A stretch of DNA of 64,000 nucleotides from Bacillus sp. AZ43 (GTDB taxonomy: Bacteria; Actinomycetota; Actinomycetes; Mycobacteriales; Geodermatophilaceae), in contig SPQJ01000017.1 in assembly GCA_004570425.1 (NCBI GenBank), positions 1 through 64,000 on the forward strand, in the 5' to 3' direction. This document shows positions 27,087 through 34,860 of this stretch, piece by piece. The notes under the pieces were generated by a model, which worked only from the letters and a program-made list of their open reading frames with translations, did no database searches and was not told the DNA's origin. Every line of letters starts with the position of its first letter. Positions within the stretch are counted from its first letter, which is position 1. The translations under genes were made by a program, and so were the position numbers.

Positions 27087-27116
27087 GACCCCTGCAGGGC
27101 GGGGGCAGAGGGTCCT
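27085..27116. terminator. Hairpin between glpK and SDR (repeat-family relative)
   Basis: AGGACCC (27085-27091) pairs with GGGTCCT (27110-27116). The loop contains CCTGCAGGG. The right end GGGTCCTCCTACTA matches the end of the hairpin repeat at 60.7 kb, so this is probably a short relative of the dispersed family. Confidence 0.5.
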
Positions 27117-27120
27117 CCTA

Positions 27121-28035
27121 CTAGGCGGCGCCCCGCGAGCGGTCGCCGACGGAGTTGGGGCCGAACTCGCGGCCCTGCAGCGCCTGGATGTCCCGCTCGA
27201 GCTGGGGCACCCGGCGGGCCGCCGCCTTCATCATCATCTTCTCCGAGATCGCTCCGGTGACGAGCTGGCGCAGCGCCGCGACGGTGCCGACCGAGCGCGG
27301 CACGAACACCCGCCGCCCGCGGGTCTCGAGGTTCTCGAGCAGTGCGTCGGCGCAGGCCTCGACCGAGGTGTAGGCCCCCAGAGGCCCCGGCAGCTGCTTC
27401 CGGGTCGTCGCGAACGTCGGCAGGGCCGCCTCGGTGTCGCGGACCATGTCGGTGTCGATCCAGGTCGGGTGGGCGCTGGCGACGGTCACCCCGCGGTGGG
27501 CGACCTCCAGCCGCAGCGCGTCGCCGAACCGCTCCACGCCGGCCTTGGAGGCGCAGTACGCGCTCATGCCCGGCAGCACCGTGAAGGCGGCCGCCGAGCT
27601 GATCAGCAGCACGTGCCCCTTGCGCCTGGCGATCTCCGGCAGCGCCGCGTGCGCGGTGAGCATGGTGCCGATCAGGTTGACCTCGATGGTGCGGGCCAGC
27701 GCGTGCGCCGAGCTGGTCATGACGGTCGTCAGCGGGGCGATGCCGGCGTTGGCCACCACGACGTCGAGGCCGCCGAAGGTGTCGACGGTGCGCTGCACGG
27801 CCGCCTTCAGGGCCTCGGGGTCGGTGACGTCGGCCTCCACCCACAGGTGCTCCGGCCCGAGCTCCTCCGCCACCGACGCGAGCTGCTCCGGCTCGAGCCC
27901 GACCAGGGCGATGCGCGCCCCCCGGGCCGCGGCCCGGCGGGCCAGCTCGGCACCGATCCCGCGGGCCGCGCCGGTGATCAGGACCGTCTTCCCGGCCAGG
28001 GACGTGCGGGGACGCTGCCTGCGGAGTGACGCCAT
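27121..28035 (-). CDS. Short-chain dehydrogenase/reductase
   Basis: A 304-residue classical SDR. NAD(P) binding TGAARGIGAELARRAAARG, NNAG-equivalent VANAGIAPL, catalytic Ser in LLISSAAAFTVLPG and YxxxK in MSAYCASKAG are all present. ATG 28035 has GAGGGAG 6 bp upstream. The C-terminal 80 residues (after AYTSVEACADALLENLE) extend beyond the core as in SDRs that accompany Baeyer-Villiger monooxygenases. It is divergent from the monooxygenase gene and may oxidise an alcohol to the ketone that the monooxygenase uses. The same gene trio (monooxygenase, hydrolase, SDR) occurs in the M. tuberculosis mymA operon. Confidence 0.88.
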   Translation of the reverse strand: MASLRRQRPRTSLAGKTVLITGAARGIGAELARRAAARGARIALVGLEPEQLASVAEELGPEHLWVEADVTDPEALKAAVQRTVDTFGGLDVVVANAGIAPLTTVMTSSAHALARTIEVNLIGTMLTAHAALPEIARRKGHVLLISSAAAFTVLPGMSAYCASKAGVERFGDALRLEVAHRGVTVASAHPTWIDTDMVRDTEAALPTFATTRKQLPGPLGAYTSVEACADALLENLETRGRRVFVPRSVGTVAALRQLVTGAISEKMMMKAAARRVPQLERDIQALQGREFGPNSVGDRSRGAA

Positions 28036-28071
28036 GGGTGCTCCCTCGTTGAGTGGACGACCGCTCTCGGA

Positions 28072-28120
28072 TTGAGGCCGCTCACCGGCCGTTGTAGCTT
28101 GTTGAGCGTTGCTCAGCAAG
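28072..28120 (+). promoter_or_regulatory. Monooxygenase promoter with 23-bp operator palindrome
   Basis: TTGAGG (28072-28077), 17 bp and TAGCTT (28095-28100) give a predicted start near 28107. CTTGTTGAGC-GTT-GCTCAGCAAG (28098-28120) is a 10-bp inverted repeat with one mismatch that covers the -10 and the start point. This is a typical TetR-type repressor site, and a tetR gene ends the same operon. Confidence 0.65.
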
Positions 28121-28145
28121 CCGAGAACCGCGAAGGAGCCGCTCG

Positions 28146-29675
28146 GTGACCAGCACACTCGAGACCCCGTCCGCCCCCACCGGCACCGCCGTGCGCGACG
28201 TCGGGATCGCGATCATCGGCTCGGGCTTCGCCGGCCTGGGCATGGCGATCGCCCTGAAGCGCCGCGGCGAGTCCGACTTCGTGATCCTCGAGCGGGCCGA
28301 CGAGGTCGGCGGGACCTGGCGCGACAACACCTATCCGGGCGCCGCCTGCGACGTGCAGTCCAATCTCTACTCGTTCTCCTTCGCCCCGAACCCCGACTGG
28401 GGCCGCTCCTACTCGGAGCAGCCGGAGATCCAGGCGTACCTGCGCGGCGTGGCCGACCGGTTCGACGTCCGCCGGCACTGCGTGTTCGGCGCCGACGTCG
28501 CCTCCGCCCGGTGGGACGACGCCGCGCAGCGGTGGCTGGTGTCCACCTCCGCCGGCGACTTCCGGGCGCGCGTGCTGATCTCGGCCGCGGGTGCGCTGGC
28601 CGACCCGACCTACCCCGACATCCCGGGTCTGGACTCCTTCGCCGGCACGGTCATGCACTCCGCCCGCTGGGACGCCGACCACGACCTCACCGGCGAACGC
28701 GTGGCGGTGATCGGCACCGGCGCCTCGGCGATCCAGGTGGTGCCCGCCATCCAGCCGGTGGTCGGCAGCGTCGCCGTCTACCAGCGCACCCCGGCCTGGG
28801 TGGTCCCCCGCACCGACCACCCGGTGAAGCCCTGGATGCGCCGCCTCTACCGCTTCGTCCCCGGCTTCCAGAAGGCCGTGCGCGGCTTGCTGTACCTGCT
28901 CCGCGAGTTCCTCGTCATCGGCATGGCGAAGAACCGGCTCTTCCTCAAGCCGGTCGGCAAGCTCGCCAAGGCCCACCTGCACCGGCAGGTCCGCGACCCG
29001 AAGCTGCGCAAGGCGCTCACGCCGGACTACACGATCGGCTGCAAGCGGATCCTGATCAGCAACGACTACTTCCCCGCCGTCGCGGCGCCGAACGCCGAAC
29101 TGGTGACGGCGGGGATCGCCGAGGTCCGCCCGCACTCGATCGTCGCGAAGGACGGCGTCGAGCGGCCGACCGACACGATCGTGCTCGCCACCGGCTTCCA
29201 CGTCACCGACCTGCCGATCGCGGAGAAGATCTGCGGCCGCGACGGGCGCTCGCTGGCCGACGTCTGGTCCGAGGGCATGGTGAGCAACCGGAGCGCCGCG
29301 GTCGCGGGCTTCCCCAACATGTTCCTGCTGGTGGGGCCGAACGTCGGCGTCGGCCACACGTCGATGGTCTACATGATCGAGTCGCAGGTCGCCTACGTCG
29401 ACGACGCGCTCCGGGCGATGCAGACCGAGGGCCTCGCCGTCCTGGAGACCACGCCGGAAGCGCAGGAGGCCTGGCGCTCGCTGATCGCCGAGAAGTCGAA
29501 GGGCACGGTGTGGCTCGCCGGCGGGTGCGCCAGCTGGTACCTCGACAAGCACGGGCACAACACGACGCTGTGGCCGGATTTCACCTTCCGCTTCCGGAAG
29601 CTGACCCGGACCCTCGACCGCGACAACTACGTCGGCGTCCCCGCCGGCGCCCAGCGCCCGGAGGTGGCCGCGTGA
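28146..29675 (+). CDS. Flavin-containing Baeyer-Villiger-type monooxygenase
   Basis: A 509-residue class B flavoprotein monooxygenase. It has the FAD motif IIGSGFAGLGMAIAL, GGTWRDNTYPGAACD, the Baeyer-Villiger fingerprint FAGTVMHSARWD (FxGxxxHxxxW), and the NADPH motif VIGTGASAIQ followed by YQRTPAWVVPR. Such enzymes insert oxygen next to a ketone to give an ester or lactone. GTG 28146 has AAGGAG 7 bp upstream. The next gene, an alpha/beta hydrolase, could cleave the ester, and the divergent SDR could supply the ketone, suggesting a small catabolic cassette. The natural substrate is unknown. Confidence 0.92.
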   Translation: MTSTLETPSAPTGTAVRDVGIAIIGSGFAGLGMAIALKRRGESDFVILERADEVGGTWRDNTYPGAACDVQSNLYSFSFAPNPDWGRSYSEQPEIQAYLRGVADRFDVRRHCVFGADVASARWDDAAQRWLVSTSAGDFRARVLISAAGALADPTYPDIPGLDSFAGTVMHSARWDADHDLTGERVAVIGTGASAIQVVPAIQPVVGSVAVYQRTPAWVVPRTDHPVKPWMRRLYRFVPGFQKAVRGLLYLLREFLVIGMAKNRLFLKPVGKLAKAHLHRQVRDPKLRKALTPDYTIGCKRILISNDYFPAVAAPNAELVTAGIAEVRPHSIVAKDGVERPTDTIVLATGFHVTDLPIAEKICGRDGRSLADVWSEGMVSNRSAAVAGFPNMFLLVGPNVGVGHTSMVYMIESQVAYVDDALRAMQTEGLAVLETTPEAQEAWRSLIAEKSKGTVWLAGGCASWYLDKHGHNTTLWPDFTFRFRKLTRTLDRDNYVGVPAGAQRPEVAA

Positions 29676-30616
29676 ACACGGTCCTGCGCCGCGTCGCCGC
29701 CGTCCGCACCTCCGACGGCGCCGTCCTGCACGCCGTCGTCGACGGGTCCGACGACGCCCCCGTCACCCTGGTCCTCGCCCACGGGTGGACGCTCGCCCAG
29801 GCCGCATGGGACGACGTGGCGGAGCTGCTCACGCCGAAGGTCGCCGAGGGCGAGCTGCGGCTGATCCGCTACGACCAGCGCGGTCACGGCCGCTCCACCT
29901 GGGGCCGCTACGCCGACGACGTCGCCGAGCTCTCCATCGACCAGCTGGGTCAGGACCTCGGTGAGCTGCTCGACGACCTGGCCCCGGCCGGCCCGGTGGT
30001 CCTCGGCGGCCACTCGATGGGCGGCATGACGATCATGTGCCTGGCCGCCGCCCGGCCCGAGCTGTTCGGCGACCGCGTGCGCGGAGTCGCGCTGGTGTCG
30101 ACGTCGGCGGGCGACCTGGCGCCCGCCGGCGAGACGCTGGTCGAGCGGCTGCAGCTGAGGCTCGCCCCCGGCATGGTGTCGGCGGCCATCGGCGGTGCCC
30201 GCGCGATCGAGCGGCTCCGCCAGCTGCTCCCGCCGTCGCACCCTCGTCACCAGAAGCTCGTGCGCGAGCTGCTCTACGGGGCGGACGCCACCGACGACAT
30301 GGTCGTCGCGGGCGCGGAGATCATGCACGCCACGACCATCCGCGCGTTCGCCGCCTTCTACCCGGCGCTGGGCGAGCACGACAAGCGGCAGGAGCTGAAG
30401 GCGCTCGCGGACGTGCCCGTGGAGATCCTGGTGGGCGACAGCGACAAGCTGACGCCCAAGCGGCACAGCCGGCAGATGGCGGAGGTGCTGCCGGAGGCGA
30501 ACCTGGAGATCGTGCCGCGGACCGGGCACATGCTGCCGCAGGAGCGGCCGCAGCTGGTCACCGACGCGATCGGGCGGCTGCTCTCCGCGGCCACGAGCGA
30601 TCGGGCCGCGGCCTGA
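29672..30616 (+). CDS. Alpha/beta hydrolase, operon partner of the monooxygenase
   Basis: A 314-residue alpha/beta hydrolase. LAHGWTLAQAAW supplies the oxyanion region, IRYDQRGHGRS is typical, the nucleophile is Ser in GGHSMGGMT, the acid Asp is in LVGDSDKLTP, and His is in VPRTGHMLPQE. GTG 29672 overlaps the monooxygenase stop (GTGA). Its own stop overlaps the presumed start of the tetR gene. An esterase or lactonase acting on the Baeyer-Villiger product is a reasonable inference from context. Confidence 0.88.
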   Translation: MNTVLRRVAAVRTSDGAVLHAVVDGSDDAPVTLVLAHGWTLAQAAWDDVAELLTPKVAEGELRLIRYDQRGHGRSTWGRYADDVAELSIDQLGQDLGELLDDLAPAGPVVLGGHSMGGMTIMCLAAARPELFGDRVRGVALVSTSAGDLAPAGETLVERLQLRLAPGMVSAAIGGARAIERLRQLLPPSHPRHQKLVRELLYGADATDDMVVAGAEIMHATTIRAFAAFYPALGEHDKRQELKALADVPVEILVGDSDKLTPKRHSRQMAEVLPEANLEIVPRTGHMLPQERPQLVTDAIGRLLSAATSDRAAA

Positions 30617-31203
30617 GCGCGGCGTCGTCCCACCCCCCGCACCCGCGGACGAGGCGCACGGCGGGCGACCGGCGCGCCCAGCTGGTGCAGATCGGGCTCG
30701 AGCTCCTGCCCACGACGCCCGTGCAGGAGCTGACCATCGACGAGGTGGCCCGGCGCGCCGGCATCAGCCGCAGCCTGCTGTTCCACTACTTCGCGAACAA
30801 GCGCGAGTACTACTCCGCCGTCACCCGGGCGGCCGCCGACCTCATGTGGGAGCACCTCCTCCCCGCCCCGGGCACCCCGCCGGAGGAACAGGTCACCGGG
30901 ATGCTCGACCGCTACGTCGGCTGGGTGGAGACCTTCCGCGACAGCCACCTGGCGTTCGTCCGCGGCGCCGGCGGCGGTGACCCCTGGGTCTCGGAGGTCT
31001 ACGAGGAGACGCGCGCCCGGCTGGTGGAGGTGGCGCTCGCGGCCCTAGAGCTCCCCGACGACGCGCTGCGCCGGCAGCTGATCCTGGCGTGGTTCGCGTT
31101 CACCGAGGACCTCGTGGGCCAGTGGGTCGAGGAGCCCACGATGACCCGGCCGGAACTGCTGGACCTGCTCCGGGACGTCCTGGACCGCCTGACGTCCCGC
31201 TAG
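30613..31203 (+). CDS. TetR family transcriptional regulator
   Basis: A 196-residue TetR repressor if read from CTG 30613. The HTH is LTIDEVARRAGISRSLLFHYFANKREYYSAV; the rest is a helical ligand-binding domain. No ATG/GTG/TTG occurs upstream of the HTH in this frame until well inside the hydrolase gene. The only canonical start, GTG 30685, would leave just 11 residues before LTIDEVA and remove part of helix 1. A CTG overlapping the upstream TGA (CTGA) is therefore the likelier start. It probably represses the monooxygenase operon through the 28098-28120 palindrome. Confidence 0.82.
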   Translation: MSAASSHPPHPRTRRTAGDRRAQLVQIGLELLPTTPVQELTIDEVARRAGISRSLLFHYFANKREYYSAVTRAAADLMWEHLLPAPGTPPEEQVTGMLDRYVGWVETFRDSHLAFVRGAGGGDPWVSEVYEETRARLVEVALAALELPDDALRRQLILAWFAFTEDLVGQWVEEPTMTRPELLDLLRDVLDRLTSR

Positions 31204-31206
31204 GGC

Positions 31207-31968
31207 TCAGCCCGCGAGGGTGGTGGGGGCGCGGTCGGCGGCCTCGTCCGGCGGCGGCTGGAGCCGGGCGACGACGTCCGGGGCGCTGGCGCCGGTGGCG
31301 TCCATCGACTTCTTCACGGTCGCGCCGTAGACGTCGACGTACTCCTGGCCGGAGAGCGTCATGATCTCGTACATGATCTCGTCGGTGATGGACCGCTCCA
31401 CGAAGCGGTCGCCCGACATGCCCTCGTAGCGGGAGAAGTCCAGCGGCGTGCCGAAGCGCACGAGCACGCGGGTGATGCTCTTGCCGAACGGCAGCTTCTT
31501 CTTGCTGTAGATCATCGCGACCGGGATGACCGGGGCGCCGGTCTCGAGGGCCATGCGCGCCACGCCGGTCTTGCCGCGGAAGAGCCGGCCGTCGGGCGAC
31601 CTGGTGCCCTCCGGGTAGATGCCGAGGACCTTGCCCTCCCGCAGGGTGCGGATGCCGGTCCGGATGGCGTTCTCGGCCGCGGAGGCGTTGGAGCGGTCGA
31701 TCGGCACCTGGCCGGCGCCGGAGAAGAACGCGCGCTGGGCCGCGCCCTTGATGCCCGTGCCGGTGAAGTACTCGGCCTTGGCGAGGAAGGTGACCCGGCG
31801 CTTGAGCTGGAGGGGCATGAAGATCCAGTCGGCGGCCGAGAGGTGGTTGCTCGCCAGGATCGCCGCACCGGTCGACGGCACGTTCTGCGTGCCCTCGGCC
31901 CGTGGCCGGAAGACGAGGCGCACCACCGGGCCGATCGCGACGAACTTGAGGAACCAGTAGAACAACAC
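31207..31968 (-). CDS. 1-acylglycerol-3-phosphate acyltransferase (PlsC-like, Rv2182c type)
   Basis: A 253-residue membrane-associated acyltransferase. The catalytic H-x4-D is in SNHLSAADWIF, and the acceptor-binding motif is YPEGTRSPDGRLFRGKTG; VPVDR-equivalent QVPIDRS is present. It aligns with Rv2182c over its length, including SGQEYVDVYGA near the end. GTG 31968 (VLFYWFLKF) matches the mycobacterial N-terminus; TTG 31965 is better spaced from the GGAGG Shine-Dalgarno. It should make phosphatidic acid for phospholipid synthesis. Convergent with tetR, divergent from the esterase gene. Confidence 0.9.
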   Translation of the reverse strand: MLFYWFLKFVAIGPVVRLVFRPRAEGTQNVPSTGAAILASNHLSAADWIFMPLQLKRRVTFLAKAEYFTGTGIKGAAQRAFFSGAGQVPIDRSNASAAENAIRTGIRTLREGKVLGIYPEGTRSPDGRLFRGKTGVARMALETGAPVIPVAMIYSKKKLPFGKSITRVLVRFGTPLDFSRYEGMSGDRFVERSITDEIMYEIMTLSGQEYVDVYGATVKKSMDATGASAPDVVARLQPPPDEAADRAPTTLAG

Positions 31969-32094
31969 GCCTCCACTCGTGAGCTGCCAGACTAAGGAGC
32001 CCACCGGCCGAATCACAATCGGCCGGTGGTGTGACCTGTTCCGCGAGCACGCCCCGCCGGTCGGCACCGCCGCCGGACGCCGAGGAGGACCCCC

Positions 32095-32922
32095 GTGTCT
32101 GGACCGACCGCACCCACCGGTGTCATGCCCGGCGCCGAGCCGTTCGCCTTCCCCGGCGGGGACGGCCCCGACGGTCGCACCGGCGTGCTCCTGGTGCACG
32201 GCTTCACCGGTACCCCGATGAGCATGCGGCCGTGGGGCGAGCACCTGGCGGCCGAGGGCTTCGCGGTCCGCTGCCCCCTCCTGCCGGGGCACGGCACCCG
32301 CTGGCAGGACTGCAACGCCAGCACCCACGAGCAGTGGACCTCGACGGTCGCGGATGCCTTCGACGAGCTCGCCGCCGAGTGTGACCGGGTGTTCGTGGCG
32401 GGCCTGTCCATGGGCGGCACCCTGGCCACGCGGCTGGCCGAGGTGCGTCCGGACGACGTCGCCGGCCTGCTGCTGGTGAACCCGGCGCTGCTGACCCAGC
32501 GGGTGGACGCCAAGCTCCTGCCGCTGCTGGCCCGCATCACGCCGAGCTGGGCGCCGATCGCCAGCGACATCAAGAAGCCGGGCGTGGTCGAGCTCGCCTA
32601 CCCGAAGCTGCCCACCCGGGCGATGATGCAGCTGCGCGCGCTGTGGGCGCTGACCCGCGCCGACCTGGGCCGCGTCACCGCGCCGGTCATCGTCTTCCAC
32701 AGCGTCGAGGACCACGTGGTCGAGCCGGTCAACAGCACGATCCTGCTCGCCGGGGTGGGGAGCAGCGACACCACCGAGGTGCTGCTCGAGGACAGCTACC
32801 ACGTGGCGACCCTGGACAACGACGCCCCGACGATCTTCGCCGGGTCGGTCGACTGGATCCGCGCGCACGTGGCCGCCGGCGAGAACCCGGGCACGGGGAG
32901 CCCCGCCGCGGAGTCGCGGTGA
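32095..32922 (+). CDS. Carboxylesterase (Est30-like alpha/beta hydrolase)
   Basis: A 275-residue alpha/beta hydrolase resembling thermostable carboxylesterase Est30 and monoacylglycerol lipases. VLLVHGFTGTPMSM gives the oxyanion region, then LPGHGTRWQDCNASTHEQW, the nucleophile Ser in GLSMGGTLATRL, Asp in SVEDHVV and His in DSYHVATLD. GTG 32095 has GAGGAGG 6 bp upstream. The stop overlaps the next gene (GTGA). It is divergent from plsC, so a role in lipid turnover is plausible, but the substrate is not readable. Confidence 0.88.
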   Translation: MSGPTAPTGVMPGAEPFAFPGGDGPDGRTGVLLVHGFTGTPMSMRPWGEHLAAEGFAVRCPLLPGHGTRWQDCNASTHEQWTSTVADAFDELAAECDRVFVAGLSMGGTLATRLAEVRPDDVAGLLLVNPALLTQRVDAKLLPLLARITPSWAPIASDIKKPGVVELAYPKLPTRAMMQLRALWALTRADLGRVTAPVIVFHSVEDHVVEPVNSTILLAGVGSSDTTEVLLEDSYHVATLDNDAPTIFAGSVDWIRAHVAAGENPGTGSPAAESR

Positions 32923-33593
32923 GCGCCCGCCGGGGTCGCCGCGACAACGGGATCGACGCCACCCTCTGGAGCCCGCTGCGCGACGTCGACCCGCGCGTCG
33001 GCGAGCACCTGCTGGACGTGCTGCAGGCGGCCGGCATCGCGGCCTACCTGGAGCCCTCGACCGACGTCGAGCCGTACACCCGCACCGTGAGCCTGCCCAG
33101 CCCGCCGTCGGACCGGCTGTTCGTCGACCGCTCGCGCCGGGCCGAGGCGCGCGGCGTCGTCGACCAGCACGTGCCGGCCGACCCGGCGCGGGAGGCACCG
33201 GCGCCCGCGGTCCGCCGCGACATCGACGAGGACGCCGAGTGGGCGCGGATCGTGTCCGCCTTCGAGGCCGAGCACGGCCGTTCCGCCGTCGAGGGCGAGC
33301 CGGTGGACGCCCCGGCACCGCCGCCGCACGAGCTGCCCGTGCTGGACCGGCCGGACGAGCACTACGAGCCCCCGCCTCCCCCGCCGCTCCCCGCGCCGGC
33401 CCCGGCGTCGCTCTACTCGGTGCTCCTCATCCTCGCCGGGATCCTGCTCATCGGCGCCCCGGGGATCCTGAACCTATCCGCCGACCTCGGCCTCGTCCTC
33501 GGGGTGGCCGCCGTCGCCGGGGGCGTGGCCACGCTGGTGTCACGCATGCGCGACCGCACCGAGGACGACGGCGACGACGGGGCGGTCGTCTAG
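32919..33593 (+). CDS. Conserved hypothetical protein with C-terminal membrane hairpin
   Basis: A 224-residue protein. Residues 1-75 look like a compact cytoplasmic domain (LLDVLQAAGIAAYLEP ... RLFVDRSRRAEARGVV) loosely reminiscent of DUF2007-type small domains. A Pro-rich linker with PPPPPP runs to about residue 160, then two TM helices (about 163-182 and 186-204) and an acidic tail. I do not recognise the function. GTG 32919 overlaps the esterase stop, so the pair is co-translated. Confidence 0.68.
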   Translation: MSARRGRRDNGIDATLWSPLRDVDPRVGEHLLDVLQAAGIAAYLEPSTDVEPYTRTVSLPSPPSDRLFVDRSRRAEARGVVDQHVPADPAREAPAPAVRRDIDEDAEWARIVSAFEAEHGRSAVEGEPVDAPAPPPHELPVLDRPDEHYEPPPPPPLPAPAPASLYSVLLILAGILLIGAPGILNLSADLGLVLGVAAVAGGVATLVSRMRDRTEDDGDDGAVV

Positions 33594-33609
33594 GAGCCAC
33601 CCGCGCCGC

Positions 33610-33615
33610 TAGGTT
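33610..33615 (+). promoter_or_regulatory. -10 hexamer TAGGTT, leaderless start
   Basis: TAGGTT is followed by 6 bp and GTG 33622, with no Shine-Dalgarno. Confidence 0.5.
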
Positions 33616-33621
33616 CGCCCC

Positions 33622-34860
33622 GTGAGCACCGCTTCGCACTCCGCGACCGTCACGGTCACCGGCCACCTGGTGGACACCGGCATCCTCGCCCGGATCCTCG
33701 ACGACGTCCTCGAGTACGGGGGTGACTACCGGATCGAGAGCCTGGCTCTCGGCCGGCAGCACGAGGACGAGTCGCGGGCGCTCATCGCGATCAGCGCCGA
33801 GGAGGCCGAGCACCTCGACCGCATCCTCATGCGCGTCCAGATCCACGGCGCCAACGCCGTCGACCCGGGGACGGCGACCACCCGTCCCGCGCCGTCCGAC
33901 GGCGTCTTCCCCGACGACTTCTACTCGACGACGAACCTGGAGACCCTCGTCCGGCTCGACCGCGAATGGCTCCGGGTGCGCCAGCCCGAGATGGACTGCG
34001 GGCTGGTCGTGACCGAGGAGGACGGGCAGCCGGTCGTCCGGACCGTGCCGGTGAGCGACGTGAAGGCCGGCGACCTGGTCGTCTGCGGCGCGCACGGGGT
34101 CCGGGTGGAGCTGCCGCACCAGGCGCCCCGCGGCGAGGAGGACGACTTCGGGTTCATGTCCTCCGCGGTGTCCAGCGAGAAGCCGCAGGCGCTGCTGGTC
34201 CGCCAGATCGCCGAGCGGATGCGCGAGGTCAAGGCCGAGGGCCGGCGGATCCTGTGGGTCGGCGGCCCCGCGGTGGTGCACACCGGGGCCTCGCCCGCCA
34301 TGGTCCGCCTGGTGGACGCCGGCTACGTCGACGTCCTCTTCGCCGGCAACGCCCTGGCCACCCACGACATCGAGTCGGCGCTCTTCGGCACCTCGCTGGG
34401 CGTCGACCTGGCCAAGGGGTCGGGCGTGCCGCACGGGCACGAGCACCACATCCGGGCGATCAACACGATCCGGGCGGCGGGCTCGATCGCGCAGGCCGTG
34501 GAGTCCGGCGTCCTCACCGGCGGCGTCATGCACGCGATGGTGCGGGCCGGCAAGCCGTTCGTGCTCGTGGGCTCGGTCCGCGACGACGGCCCGCTGCCCG
34601 ACGTCTACACCGACGTGATCGAGGGCCAGCGCGCGATGCGGGCCCAGCTGCCCGGCGTCGGCTTCGCGATCATGGTGGCGACGATGCTCCACTCGATCGC
34701 CACGGGGAACCTCCTCCCCGCGTCGATCCCGCTGGTCAGCGTGGACATCAACCCCGCGACCGTGACCAAGCTGGCCGACCGCGGCAGCGCCCAGGCGATG
34801 GGCATCATCACCGACATCGGGCTCTTCCTGGAGCAGCTGGCCCGCGAGCTCTGCCCCTAG
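33622..34860 (+). CDS. TIGR00300-type LOR/SDH-domain protein (ornithine cyclodeaminase-like)
   Basis: A 412-residue protein of the LOR/SDH bifunctional-enzyme conserved-domain family (TIGR00300). The N-terminal 90 residues (GHLVDTGILARILDDVLE) form the LOR/SDH domain. The rest contains a DUF-type Rossmann-like region with WVGGPAVVHTGASPAM, LFAGNALATHDIE and GVPHGHEHHIRAIN. Archaeal members are unusual ornithine cyclodeaminases, and the same domain ends cyanobacterial AgrE/ArgZ. Activity here is unproven; no arginine-pathway genes are adjacent. The start appears leaderless. The stop shares CTAG with the convergent glucokinase gene. Confidence 0.8.
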   Translation: MSTASHSATVTVTGHLVDTGILARILDDVLEYGGDYRIESLALGRQHEDESRALIAISAEEAEHLDRILMRVQIHGANAVDPGTATTRPAPSDGVFPDDFYSTTNLETLVRLDREWLRVRQPEMDCGLVVTEEDGQPVVRTVPVSDVKAGDLVVCGAHGVRVELPHQAPRGEEDDFGFMSSAVSSEKPQALLVRQIAERMREVKAEGRRILWVGGPAVVHTGASPAMVRLVDAGYVDVLFAGNALATHDIESALFGTSLGVDLAKGSGVPHGHEHHIRAINTIRAAGSIAQAVESGVLTGGVMHAMVRAGKPFVLVGSVRDDGPLPDVYTDVIEGQRAMRAQLPGVGFAIMVATMLHSIATGNLLPASIPLVSVDINPATVTKLADRGSAQAMGIITDIGLFLEQLARELCP

